Below are positions 50,940 to 64,000 of a DNA stretch of 64,000 bases, piece by piece. The first letter of the stretch is position 1; the number at the start of each line of letters is the position of its first letter. The translations under genes were made by a program, and so were the position numbers. The stretch is from Luzula sylvatica (Eukaryota > Streptophyta > Magnoliopsida > Poales > Juncaceae). The stretch lies in NCBI GenBank assembly GCA_946800325.1, contig CAMPEJ010000006.1, positions 434,001 to 498,000 of the forward strand, read 5' to 3'. The notes beneath the pieces are model-generated. The model was not told where the DNA came from, did not search any database, and saw only the letters and a program-made list of their open reading frames with translations.

Positions 50940-51099
50940 CTGCTTTGGGGAGTTCAAATAATGTATTTTGAGATCATTTGAATCGTATCTTTTACCACAT
51001 AACATTTCACCAAAATTTACAAACACTAAGAAAGTTTGTTTTTCGATTCAAAACAATCTGTTTATGCTTTGGGGAGTTCAAATAACTTATTTTGAGATC

Positions 51100-54000
51100 A
51101 TTTGAATCGTATCTTTTACCACATAACATTTCACCAAAATTTACAAACACTAAGAAAGTTTGTTTTTCGATTCAAAACAATCTGTTTGTGCTTTGGGGAG
51201 TTCAAATAACGTATTTTGAGATCATTTGAATCGTATCTTTTACTACATAACATTTCACCAAAATTTACAAACACTAAGAAAGTTTGTTTTTCGATTCAAA
51301 ACAATCTGTTTCTGCTTTGGGGAGTTCAAATAACGTATTTGAGATCATTTGAATCGTATCTTTTACCACATAACATTTCACCAAAATTTACAAACACTAA
51401 GAAAGTTTGTTTTTCGATTCAAAACAATCTGTTTATGCTTTGGGGAGTTCAAATAACGTATTTTGAGATCATTGGAATCGTATCTTTTACTACATAACAT
51501 TTCACCAAAATTTACAAACACTAAGAAAGTTTGTTTTTCGATTCAAAACAATCTGTTTCTGCTTTGGGGAGTTCAAATAATGTATTTTGAGATCATTTGA
51601 ATCGTATCTTTTACCACATAACATTTCACCAAAATTTACAAACACTAAGAAAGTTTGTTTTTCGATTCAAAACAATCTGTTTATGCTTTGGGGATTTCAA
51701 ATAACGTATTTTGAGATCATTTGAATCGTATCTTTTACTACATAACATTTCACCAAAATTTACAAACACTAAGAAAGTTTGTTTTTCGATTCAAAACAAT
51801 CTGTTTATGCTTTGGGGATTTCAAATAACGTATTTTGAGATCATTTGAATCGTATCTTTTACTACATAACATTTCACCAAAATTTACAAACACTAAGAAA
51901 GTTTGTTTTTCGATTCAAAACAATCTGTTTATGCTTTGGGGATTTCAAATAACGTATTTTGAGATCATTTGAATCGTATCTTTTACTACATAACATTTCA
52001 CCAAAATTTACAAACACTAAGAAAGTTTGTTTTTCGATTCAAAACAATCTGTTTATGCTTTGGGGAGTTCAAATAACGTATTTTGAGATCATTTGAATCG
52101 TATCTTTTACCACATAACATTTCACCAAAATTTACAAACACTAAGAAAGTTTAATTTTCGATTCAAAACAATCTGTTTATGCTTTGGGGAGTTCAAATAA
52201 CGTATTTTGAGATCATTTGAATCGTATCTTTTACTACATAACATTTCACCAAAATTTACAAACACTAAGGAAGTTTGTTTTTCGATTCAAAACAATCTGT
52301 TTATGCTTTGGGGAGTTCAAATAACATATTTGTAGATCATTCGAATCGTATCTTTTACCACATTACATTTCACCAAAATTTACAAACACTAAGAAAGTTT
52401 GTTTTTCGATTCAAAACAATCTGTTTGTGCTTTGGGGAGTTCAAATAACGTATTTTGAGATCATTTGAATCGTATCTTTTACTACATAACATTTCACCAA
52501 AATTTACAAACACTAAGAAAGTTTGTTTTTCGAATCAAAACAATTTGTTTATGCTTTGGGGAGTTCAAATAACATATTTGTAGATCATTCGAATCGTATC
52601 TTTTACCACATAACATTTCACCAAAATTTACAAACACATCAAAGTTTGTTTTTCGATTCAAAACAATCTGTTTGTGCTTTGGGGAGTTCAAATAACGTAT
52701 TTTGAGATCATTTGAATCGTATCTTTTACTACATAACATTTCACCAAAATTTACAAACACTAAGAAAGTTTGTTTTTCGATTCAAAACAATCTGTTTATG
52801 CTTTGGGGAGTTCAAATAACGTATTTTGAGATCATTGGAATCGTATCTTTTACCACATAACATTTCACAAAAATTTACAAACACTAAGAAAGTTTGTTTT
52901 TCGATTCAAAACAATTTGTTTATGCTTTGGGGAGTTCAAATAACGTATTTAGAGATCATTTGAATCGTATCTTTTACCACATAACATTTCACCAAAATTT
53001 ACAAACACTAAGAAAGTTTGTTTTTCGATTCAAAACAATCTGTTTATGCTTTGGGGAGTTCAAATAACGTATTTTGAGATCATTTGAATCGTATGTTTTA
53101 CTACATAACATTTCACCAAAATTTACAAACACTAAGAAAGTTTGTTTTTCGATTCAAAACAATTTGTCTATGCTTTGGGGAGTTCAAATAACATATTTTT
53201 AGATCATTCAAATCGTATCTTTTACCACATAACATTTCACCAAAATTTACAAACACTAAGAAAGTTTGTTTTTCGATTCAAAACAATCTGTTTATGCTTT
53301 GGGGAGTTCAAATAACGTATTTTGAGATCATTTGAATCGTATCTTTTACCACATAACATTTCACCAAAATTTACAAACACTAAGAAAGTTTGTTTTTCGA
53401 TTCAAAACAATCTGTTTATGCTTTGGGGAGTTCAAATAACGTATTTTGAGATCATTGGAATCGTATCTTTTACGACATAACATTTCACCAAAATTTACAA
53501 ACACTAAGAAAGTTTGTTTTTCGATTCAAAACAATCTGTTTCTGCTTTGGGGAGTTCAAATAATGTATTTTGAGATCATTTGAATCGTATCTTTTACCAC
53601 ATAACATTTCACCAAAATTTACAAACACTAAGAAAGTTTGTTTTTCGATTCAAAACAATCTGTTTATGCTTTGGGGATTTCAAATAACGTATTTTGAGAT
53701 CATTTGAATCGTATCTTTTACTACATAACATTTCACCAAAATTTACAAACACTAAGAAAGTTTGTTTTTCGATTCAAAACAATCTGTTTATGCTTTGGGG
53801 ATTTCAAATAACGTATTTTGAGATCATTTGAATCGTATCTTTTACTACATAACATTTCACCAAAATTTACAAACACTAAGAAAGTTTGTTTTTCGATTCA
53901 AAACAATCTGTTTATGCTTTGGGGATTTCAAATAACGTATTTTGAGATCATTTGAATCGTATCTTTTACTACATAACATTTCACCAAAATTTACAAACAC

Positions 54001-57000
54001 TAAGAAAGTTTGTTTTTCGATTCAAAACAATCTGTTTATGCTTTGGGGATTTCAAATAACGTATTTTGAGATCATTTGAATCGTATCTTTTACCACATAA
54101 CATTTCACCAAAATTTACAAACACTAAGAAAGTTTAATTTTCGATTCAAAACAATCTGTTTATGCTTTGGGGAGTTCAAATAACGTATTTTGAGATCATT
54201 TGAATCGTATCTTTTACTACATAACATTTCACCAAAATTTACAAACACTAAGGAAGTTTGTTTTTCGAATCAAAACAATTTGTTTATGCTTTGGGGAGTT
54301 CAAATAACATATTTGTAGATCATTCGAATCGTATCTTTTACCACATTACATTTCACCAAAATTTACAAACACTAAGAAAGTTTGTTTTTCGATTCAAAAC
54401 AATCTGTTTGTGCTTTGGGGAGTTCAAATAACGTATTTTGAGATCATTTGAATCGTATCTTTTACTACATAACATTTCACCAAAATTTACAAACACTAAG
54501 AAAGTTTGTTTTTCGATTCAAAACAATCTGTTTATGCTTTGGGGAGTTCAAATAACGTATTTTGAGATCATTGGAATCGTATCTTTTACCACATAACATT
54601 TCACAAAAATTTACAAACACTAAGAAAGTTTGTTTTTCGATTCAAAACAATTTGTTTATGCTTTGGGGAGTTCAAATAACGTATTTAGAGATCATTTGAA
54701 TCGTATCTTTTACCACATAACATTTCACCAAAATTTACAAACACTAAGAAAGTTTGTTTTTCGATTCAAAACAATCTGTTTATGCTTTGGGGAGTTCAAA
54801 TAACGTATTTTGAGATCATTTGAATCGTATGTTTTACTACATAACATTTCACCAAAATTTACAAACACTAAGAAAGTTTGTTTTTCGATTCAAAACAATT
54901 TGTCTATGCTTTGGGGAGTTCAAATAACATATTTTTAGATCATTCAAATCGTATCTTTTACCACATAACATTTCACCAAAATTTACAAACACTAAGAAAG
55001 TTTGTTTTTCGATTCAAAACAATCTGTTTATGCTTTGGGGAGTTCAAATAACATATTTTGAGATCATTTGAATCGTATCTTTTACTACGTAACATTTCAC
55101 CAAAATTTACAAACACTAAGAAAGTTTGTTTTTCGATTCAAAACAATCTGTTTATGCTTTGGGGAGTTCAAATAACGTATATTGAGATCATTTGAATCGT
55201 ATCTTTTACCACATAACATTTCACCAAAATTTACAAACACTAAGAAAGTTTGTTTTTCGATTCAAAACAATCTGTTTATGCTTTGGGGAGTTCAAATAAC
55301 GTATTTTGAGATCATTTGAATCGTATCTTTTACCACATAACATTTCACCAAAATTTACAAACACTAAGAAAGTTTGTTTTTCGATTCAAAACAATCTGTT
55401 TATGCTTTGGGGAGTTCAAATAACGTATTTTGAGATCATTGGAATCGTATCTTTTACTACATAACATTTCACAAAAATTTACAAACACTAAGAAAGTGTG
55501 TTTTTCGATTCAAAACAATCTGTTTATGCTTTGGGGAGTTCAAATAACTTATTTTGAGATCATTTGAATCGTATCTTTTACCACATAACATTTCACCAAA
55601 CTTTACAAACACTAAGAAAGTTTGTTTTTCGATTCAAAACAATCTGTTTATGCTTTGGGGATTTCAAATAACGTATTTTGAGATCATTTGAATCGTATCT
55701 TTTACCACATAACATTTCACCAAAATTTACAAACACTAAGAAAGTTTAAATTTCGATTCAAAACAATCTGTTTATGCTTTGGGGAGTTCAAATAAAGTAT
55801 TTGTAGATCATTCGAATCGTTTCTTTTACCACATAACATTTCACCAAAATTTACAAACACTAAGAAAGTTTGTTTTTCGATTCAAAACAATCTGTTTATG
55901 CTTTGGGGAGTTCAAATAACGTATTTTGAGATCATTGGAATCGTATCTTTTACTACATAACATTTCACCAAAATTTACAAACACTAAGAAAGTTTGTTTT
56001 TCGATTCAAAACAATCTGTTTATGCTTTGGGGAGTTCAAATAACGTATTTTGAGATCATTTGAATCGTATCTTTTACTACATAACATTTCACCAAAATTT
56101 ACAAACAAAGAAAGTTTGTTTTTCGATTCAAAACAATCTGTTTCTGCTTTGGGGAGTTCAAATAATGTATTTTGAGATCATTTGAATCGTATCTTTTACC
56201 ACATAACATTTCACCAAAATTTACAAACACTAAGAAAGTTTGTTTTTCGATTCAAAACAATCTGTTTATGCTTTGGGGATTTCAAATAACGTATTTTGAG
56301 ATCATTTGAATCGTATCTTTTACTACATAACATTTCACCAAAATTTACAAACACTAAGAAAGTTTGTTTTTCGATTCAAAACAATGTGTCTATGCTTTGG
56401 GGAGTTCAAATAACATATTTTTAGATTATTCGAATCGTATCTTTTACCACATAACATTTCACCAAAATTTACAAACACAAAGAAAGTTTGTTTTTCGATT
56501 CAAAACAATCTGTTTATGCTTTGGGGAGTTCAAATAACGTATTTTGAGATCATTTGAATCGTATCTTTTACTACATAACATTTCACCAAAATTTACAAAC
56601 ACTAAGAAAGTTTGTTTTTCGATTCAAAACAATCTGTTTATGCTTTGGGGAGTTCAAATAACGTATATTGAGATCATTTGAATCGTATCTTTTACCACAT
56701 AACATTTCACCAAAATTTACAAACACTAAGAAAGTTTGTTTTTCGATTCAAAACAATCTGTTTATGCTTTGGGGAGTTCAAATAACGTATATTGAGATCA
56801 TTGGAATCGTATCTTTTACTACATAACATTTCACCAAAATTTACAAACACTAAGAAAGTTTGTTTTTCGATTCAAAACAATCTGTTTATGCTTTGGGGAG
56901 TTCAAATAACGTATTTTGAGATCATTTGAATCGTATCTTTTACTACATAACATTTCACCAAAATTTACAAACACTAAGAAAGTTTGTTTTTCGATTCAAA

Positions 57001-58623
57001 ACAATCTGTTTCTGCTTTGGGGAGTTCAAATAATGTATTTTGAGATCATTTGAATCGTATCTTTTACCACATAACATTTCACCAAAATTTACAAACACTA
57101 AGAAAGTTTGTTTTTCGATTCAAAACAATCTGTTTATGCTTTGGGGATTTCAAATAACGTATTTTGAGATCATTTGAATCGTATCTTTTACTACATAACA
57201 TTTCACCAAAATTTACAAACACTAAGAAAGTTTGTTTTTCGATTCAAAACAATCTGTTTATGCTTTGGGAATTTCTAATAACGTATTTTGAGATCATTTG
57301 AATCGTATCTTTTACCACATAACATTTCACCAAAATTTACAAACACTAAGAAAGTTTAATTTTCGATTCAAAACAATCTGTTTATGCTTTGGGGAGTTCA
57401 AATAACGTATTTTGAGATCATTTGAATCGTATCTTTTACTACATAACATTTCACCAAAATTTACAAACACTAAGAAAGTTTGTTTTTCGAATCAAAACAA
57501 TTTGTTTATGCTTTGGGGAGTTCAAATAACATATTTGTAGATCATTCGAATTGTATCTTTTACCACATAACATTTCACCAAAATTTACAAACACTAAGAA
57601 AGTTTGTTTTTCGATTCAAAACAATCTGTTTGTGCTTTGGGGAGTTCAAATAACGTATTTTGAGATCATTTGAATCGTATCTTTTACTACATAACATTTC
57701 ACCAAAATTTACAAACACTAAGAAAGTTTGTTTTTCGATTCAAAACAATCTGTTTATGCTTTGGGGAGTTCAAATAACGTATTTTGAGATCATTGGAATC
57801 GTATCTTTTACCACATAACATTTCACAAAAATTTACAAACACTAAGAAAGTTTGTTTTTCGATTCAAAACAATTTGTTTATGCTTTGGGGAGTTCAAATA
57901 ACGTATTTAGAGATCATTTGAATCGTATCTTTTACCACATAACATTTCACCAAAATTTACAAACACTAAGAAAGTTTGTTTTTCGATTCAAAACAATATG
58001 TTTATGCTTTGGGGAGTTCAAATAACGTATTTTGAGATCATTTGAATCGTATGTTTTACTACATAACATTTCACCAAAATTTACAAACACTAAGAAAGTT
58101 TGTTTTTCGATTCAAAACAATTTGTCTATGCTTTGGGGAGTTCAAATAACATATTTTTAGATCATTCAAATCGTATCTTTTACCACATAACATTTCACCA
58201 AAATTTACAAACACTAAGAAAGTTTGTTTTTCGATTCAAAACAATCTGTTTATGCTTTGGGGAGTTCAAATAACGTATTTTGAGATCATTTGAATCGTAT
58301 CTTTTACTACGTAACATTTCACCAAAATTTACAAACACTAAGAAAGTTTGTTTTTCGATTCAAAACAATCTGTTTATGCTTTGGGGAGTTCAAATAACGT
58401 ATATTGAGATCATTTGAATCGTATCTTTTACCACATAACATTTCACCAAAATTTACAAACACTAAGAAAGTTTGTTTTTCGATTCAAAACAATCTGTTTA
58501 TGCTTTGGGGAGTTCAAATAACGTATTTTGAGATCATTTGAATCGTATCTTTTACCACATAACATTTCACCAAAATTTACAAACACTAAGAAAGTTTGTT
58601 TTTCGATTCAAAACAATCTGTTT
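51100..58623. repeat. Copy 2 of the ~7.5 kb satellite duplication
   Basis: This is the partner of 43416-50939 at offset 7684 bp. About 160 bp of satellite (50940-51100) that does not follow the copy separates the two blocks, so the event was not a clean tandem duplication or was trimmed afterwards. Its right part overlaps a later or independent 2108-bp tandem duplication (57148-61363). Confidence 0.88.
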
Positions 58624-61363
58624 ATGCTTTGGGGAGTTCAAATAACGTATTTTGAGATCATTGGAATCGTATCTTTTACTACATAACATTTCACCAAAAT
58701 TTACAAACACTAAGAAAGTGTGTTTTTCGATTCAAAACAATCTGTTTATGCTTTGGGGAGTTCAAATAACTTATTTTGAGATCATTTGAATCGTATCTTT
58801 TACCACATTACATTTCACCAAACTTTACAAACACTAAGAAAGTTTGTTTTTCGATTCAAAACAATCTGTTTATGCTTTGGGGATTTCAAATAACGTATTT
58901 TGAGATCATTTGAATCGTATCTTTTACCACATAACATTTCACCAAAATTTACAAACACTAAGAAAGTTTAAATTTCGATTCAAAACAATCTGTTTATTAT
59001 TTGGGGAGTTCAAATAAAGTATTTGTAGATCATTCGAATCGTATCTTTTACCACATAACATTTCACCAAAATTTACAAACACTAAGAAAGTTTGTTTTTC
59101 GATTCAAAACAATCTGTTTATGCTTTGGGGAGTTCAAATAACGTATTTTGAGATCATTGGAATCGTATCTTTTACTACATAACATTTCACCAAAATTTAC
59201 AAACACTAAGAAAGTTTGTTTTTCGATTCAAAACAATCTGTTTATGCTTTGGGGATTTCAAATAACGTATTTTGAGATCATTTGAATCGTATCTTTTACT
59301 ACATAACATTTCACCAAAATTTACAAACACTAAGAAAGTTTGTTTTTCGATTCAAAACAATCTGTTTATGCTTTGGGAATTTCTAATAACGTATTTTGAG
59401 ATCATTTGAATCGTATCTTTTACCACATAACATTTCACCAAAATTTACAAACACTAAGAAAGTTTAATTTTCGATTCAAAACAATCTGTTTATGCTTTGG
59501 GGAGTTCAAATAACGTATTTTGAGATCATTTGAATCGTATCTTTTACTACATAACATTTCACCAAAATTTACAAACACTAAGAAAGTTTGTTTTTCGAAT
59601 CAAAACAATTTGTTTATGCTTTGGGGAGTTCAAATAACATATTTGTAGATCATTCGAATTGTATCTTTTACCACATAACATTTCACCAAAATTTACAAAC
59701 ACTAAGAAAGTTTGTTTTTCGATTCAAAACAATCTGTTTGTGCTTTGGGGAGTTCAAATAACGTATTTTGAGATCATTTGAATCGTATCTTTTACTACAT
59801 AACATTTCACCAAAATTTACAAACACTAAGAAAGTTTGTTTTTCGATTCAAAACAATCTGTTTATGCTTTGGGGAGTTCAAATAACGTATTTTGAGATCA
59901 TTGGAATCGTATCTTTTACCACATAACATTTCACAAAAATTTACAAACACTAAGAAAGTTTGTTTTTCGATTCAAAACAATTTGTTTATGCTTTGGGGAG
60001 TTCAAATAACGTATTTAGAGATCATTTGAATCGTATCTTTTACCACATAACATTTCACCAAAATTTACAAACACTAAGAAAGTTTGTTTTTCGATTCAAA
60101 ACAATCTGTTTATGCTTTGGGGAGTTCAAATAACGTATTTTGAGATCATTTGAATCGTATGTTTTACTACATAACATTTCACCAAAATTTACAAACACTA
60201 AGAAAGTTTGTTTTTCGATTCAAAACAATTTGTCTATGCTTTGGGGAGTTCAAATAACATATTTTTAGATCATTCAAATCGTATCTTTTACCACATAACA
60301 TTTCACCAAAATTTACAAACACTAAGAAAGTTTGTTTTTCGATTCAAAACAATCTGTTTATGCTTTGGGGAGTTCAAATAACGTATTTTGAGATCATTTG
60401 AATCGTATCTTTTACTACGTAACATTTCACCAAAATTTACAAACACTAAGAAAGTTTGTTTTTCGATTCAAAACAATCTGTTTATGCTTTGGGGAGTTCA
60501 AATAACGTATATTGAGATCATTTGAATCGTATCTTTTACCACATAACATTTCACCAAAATTTACAAACACTAAGAAAGTTTGTTTTTCGATTCAAAACAA
60601 TCTGTTTATGCTTTGGGGAGTTCAAATAACGTATTTTGAGATCATTTGAATCGTATCTTTTACCACATAACATTTCACCAAAATTTACAAACACTAAGAA
60701 AGTTTGTTTTTCGATTCAAAACAATCTGTTTATGCTTTGGGGAGTTCAAATAACGTATTTTGAGATCATTGGAATCGTATCTTTTACTACATAACATTTC
60801 ACCAAAATTTACAAACACTAAGAAAGTGTGTTTTTCGATTCAAAACAATCTGTTTATGCTTTGGGGAGTTCAAATAACTTATTTTGAGATCATTTGAATC
60901 GTATCTTTTACCACATTACATTTCACCAAACTTTACAAACACTAAGAAAGTTTGTTTTTCGATTCAAAACAATCTGTTTATGCTTTGGGGATTTCAAATA
61001 ACGTATTTTGAGATCATTTGAATCGTATCTTTTACCACATAACATTTCACCAAAATTTACAAACACTAAGAAAGTTTAAATTTCGATTCAAAACAATCTG
61101 TTTATTATTTGGGGAGTTCAAATAAAGTATTTGTAGATCATTCGAATCGTATCTTTTACCACATAACATTTCACCAAAATTTACAAACACTAAGAAAGTT
61201 TGTTTTTCGATTCAAAACAATCTGTTTATGCTTTGGGGAGTTCAAATAACGTATTTTGAGATCATTGGAATCGTATCTTTTACTACATAACATTTCACCA
61301 AAATTTACAAACACTAAGAAAGTTTGTTTTTCGATTCAAAACAATCTGTTTATGCTTTGGGGA
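57148..61363. repeat. Tandem duplication of one 17-monomer HOR (2 x 2108 bp)
   Basis: Blocks of about 57148-59255 and 59256-61363 repeat with an offset of 2108 bp. Marks: CTTTGGGAATTTC (57263/59371), CGAATTGTATC (about 57550/59658) and the rare TTTATTATTTGGGG variant (58993/61101). Divergence begins at 59256 versus 61364 (T versus G). A private difference is CAATATG near 57996 versus CAATCTG near 60104. This is the cleanest HOR-sized tandem duplication in the window. Confidence 0.87.
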
Positions 61364-62349
61364 GTTCAAATAACGTATTTTGAGATCATTTGAATCGTAT
61401 CTTTTACTACATAACATTTCACCAAAATTTACAAACACTAAGAAAGTTTGTTTTTCGATTCAAAACAATCTGTTTCTGCTTTGGGGAGTTCAAATAATGT
61501 ATTTTGAGATCATTTGAATCGTATCTTTTACCACATAACATTTCACCAAAATTTACAAACACTAAGAAAGTTTGTTTTTCGATTCAAAACAATCTGTTTA
61601 TGCTTTGGGGATTTCAAATAACGTATTTTGAGATCATTTGAATCGTATCTTTTACTACATAACATTTCACCAAAATTTACAAACACTAAGAAAGTTTGTT
61701 TTTCGATTCAAAACAATCTGTTTATGCTTTGGGGATTTCTAATAACGTATTTTGAGATCATTTGAATCGTATCTTTTACCACATAACATTTCACCAAAAT
61801 TTACAAACACTAAGAAAGTTTAATTTTCGATTCAAAACAATCTGTTTATGCTTTGGGGAGTTCAAATAACGTATTTTGAGATCATTTGAATCGTATCTTT
61901 TACTACATAACATTTCACCAAAATTTACAACCACTAAGAAAGTTTGTTTTTCGATTCAAAACAATCTGTTTCTGCTTTGGGGAGTTCAAATAATGTATTT
62001 TGAGATCATTTGAATCGTATCTTTTACCACATAACATTTCACCAAAATTTACAAACACTAAGAAAGTTTGTTTTTCGATTCAAAACAATATGTTTATGCT
62101 TTGGGGATTTCAAATAACGTATTTTGAGATCATTTGAATCGTATCTTTTACTACATAACATTTCACCAAAATTTACAAACACTAAGAAAGTTTGTTTTTC
62201 GATTCAAAACAATGTGTCTATGCTTTGGGGAGTTCAAATAACATATTTTTAGATTATTCGAATCGTATCTTTCACCACATAACATTTCACCAAAATTTAC
62301 AAACACAAAGAAAGTTTGTTTTTCGATTCAAAACAATCTGTTTATGCTT

Positions 62350-63205
62350 TGGGGAGTTCAAATAACGTATTTTGAGATCATTTGAATCGTATCTTTTACT
62401 ACATAACATTTCACCAAAATTTACAAACACTAAGAAAGTTTGTTTTTCGATTCAAAACAATCTGTTTATGCTTTGGGAATTTCTAATAACGTATTTTGAG
62501 ATCATTTGAATCGTATCTTTTACCACATAACATTTCACCAAAATTTACAAACACTAAGAAAGTTTAATTTTCGATTCAAAACAATCTGTTTATGCTTTGG
62601 GGAGTTCAAATAACGTATTTTGAGATCATTTGAATCGTATCTTTTACTACATAACATTTCACCAAAATTTACAAACACTAAGAAAGTTTGTTTTTCGATT
62701 CAAAACAATCTGTTTATGCTTTGGGAATTTCTAATAACGTATTTTGAGATCATTTGAATCGTATCTTTTACCACATAACATTTCACCAAAATTTACAAAC
62801 ACTAAGAAAGTTTAATTTTCGATTCAAAACAATCTGTTTATGCTTTGGGGAGTTCAAATAACGTATTTTGAGATCATTTGAATCGTATCTTTTACTACAT
62901 AACATTTCACCAAAATTTACAAACACTAAGAAAGTTTGTTTTTCGATTCAAAACAATCTGTTTATGCTTTGGGAATTTCTAATAACGTATTTTGAGATCA
63001 TTTGAATCGTATCTTTTACCACATAACATTTCACCAAAATTTACAAACACTAAGAAAGTTTAATTTTCGATTCAAAACAATCTGTTTATGCTTTGGGGAG
63101 TTCAAATAACGTATTTTGAGATCATTTGAATCGTATCTTTTACTACATAACATTTCACCAAAATTTACAAACACTAAGAAAGTTTGTTTTTCGATTCAAA
63201 ACAAT
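62350..63205. repeat. Short dimeric higher-order repeat, 248-bp unit, three copies plus one monomer
   Basis: A two-monomer unit recurs with period 248 bp. One monomer has GGGGAGTTC...TACTAC and the other has GGGAATTTCTAATAAC with AGTTTAATTTTC. CTTTGGGAAT begins at 62471, 62719 and 62967. The copies look identical by eye, implying very recent local amplification. The run ends where the TTTCTGC/AATGTATTTT pair begins, near 63210. Confidence 0.88.
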
Positions 63206-64000
63206 CTGTTTCTGCTTTGGGGAGTTCAAATAATGTATTTTGAGATCATTTGAATCGTATCTTTTACCACATAACATTTCACCAAAATTTACAAACACTA
63301 AGAAAGTTTAATTTTCGATTCAAAACAATCTGTTTATGCTTTGGGGAGTTCAAATAACGTATTTTGAGATCATTTGAATCGTATGTTTTACTACATAACA
63401 TTTCACCAAAATTTACAAACACTAAGAAAGTTTGTTTTTCGATTCAAAACAATCTGTTTGTGCTTTGGGGAGTTCAAATAACGTATTTTGAGATCATTTG
63501 AATCGTATCTTTTACTACATAACATTTCACCAAAATTTACAAACACTAAGAAAGTTTGTTTTTCGATTCAAAACAATCTGTTTATGCTTTGGGGAGTTCA
63601 AATAACGTATTTTGAGATCATTGGAATCGTATCTTTTACAACATAACATTTCACAAAAATTTACAAACACTAAGAAAGTTTGTTTTTCGATTCAAAACAA
63701 TTTGTTTATGCTTTGGGGAGTTCAAATAACGTATTTAGAGATCATTTGAATCGTATCTTTTACCACATAACATTTCACAAAAATTTACAAACACTAAGAA
63801 AGTTTGTTTTTCGATTCAAAACAATCTGTTTATGCTTTGGGGAGTTCAAATAACGTATTTTGAGATCATTTGAATCGTATGTTTTACTACATAACATTTC
63901 ACCAAAATTTACAAACACTAAGAAAGTTTGTTTTTCGATTCAAAACAATTTGTCTATGCTTTGGGGAGTTCAAATAACATATTTTTAGATCATTCAAATC

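Larger units (their letters stand above)
38815..64000. repeat. Right satellite block, same 124-bp monomer
   Basis: This is the continuation of the same satellite after the retroelement, in the same orientation, running off the window end, about 203 monomers. The first bases (CGTATTTTGAG) complete the monomer interrupted on the left once the target-site duplication is allowed for. The same variant marks occur as on the left. Three length variants are extra landmarks: a monomer with ACACATCAAAG (near 39990, 44948 and 52632), one with CGTATTTGAG lacking a T (near 43651 and 51335), and one with ACAAACAAAG lacking two bases (near 48418 and 56102). No gene is supported anywhere in this block. Confidence 0.98.

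Overview
The window is plant-type heterochromatin with no conventional host gene. Two blocks of one AT-rich tandem satellite (positions 1-29154 and 38815-64000) are interrupted by a 9.66 kb composite LTR retrotransposon (29155-38814) on the minus strand. A flowering plant is suggested by the primer-binding site (complementary to plant tRNA-Asp with one mismatch), the TG...CA LTRs, the G-rich polypurine tracts after a GAGGAC motif, and a trace of a Ty3/gypsy integrase C-terminus. All of these are typical of the plant Athila/Tat group. I cannot name the species.

Satellite: the monomer is 124 bp, about 29% GC, head to tail, roughly 235 copies on the left and 203 on the right. Diagnostic variants recur in a fixed order, giving a higher-order repeat of about 17 monomers (2108 bp). 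Larger and younger duplications lie on top: a 4835-bp tandem duplication (about 17.89-27.56 kb), a 7684-bp-spaced duplication (about 43.4-58.6 kb), a 2108-bp tandem duplication (about 57.15-61.36 kb), a 620-bp one near 14 kb and a 248-bp dimer repeated near 62.4-63.2 kb. A few monomers are 122 or 123 bp and serve as landmarks. The short ORFs in the array are by-products of the 123-bp monomers (41 codons), not genes.

Retroelement: three LTRs in the order LTR A (29155-30510), internal region 1, LTR B (32888-34465), internal region 2, LTR C (37237-38814). One 5-bp target-site duplication, CGTAT, brackets the whole composite. LTRs B and C are the same length and differ at about three positions; LTR A is clearly diverged and 222 bp shorter. 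Read on the minus strand, LTR C is followed by the tRNA-Asp primer site, an intact 386-codon ORF of unknown function with a coiled coil, a small hairpin, an internal polypurine-like module, a purine-rich stretch, the terminal polypurine tract and LTR B. Internal region 1 is a diverged relative that lacks its primer site and 5' half. It keeps the last ~75 codons of the same ORF family, a frameshifted integrase C-terminus and both polypurine modules. No gag, protease, reverse transcriptase or RNase H is seen, so the element is non-autonomous and would depend on enzymes from another element.

The most interesting signal is in the RNA-level structure of the retroelement. All four polypurine-like modules (two per internal region) are preceded in the sense direction by a perfect hairpin with the same AGGA loop but different stems, including paired compensatory changes. 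A second hairpin with an AGGCAA loop sits exactly 43 nt after the ORF stop in both internal regions.
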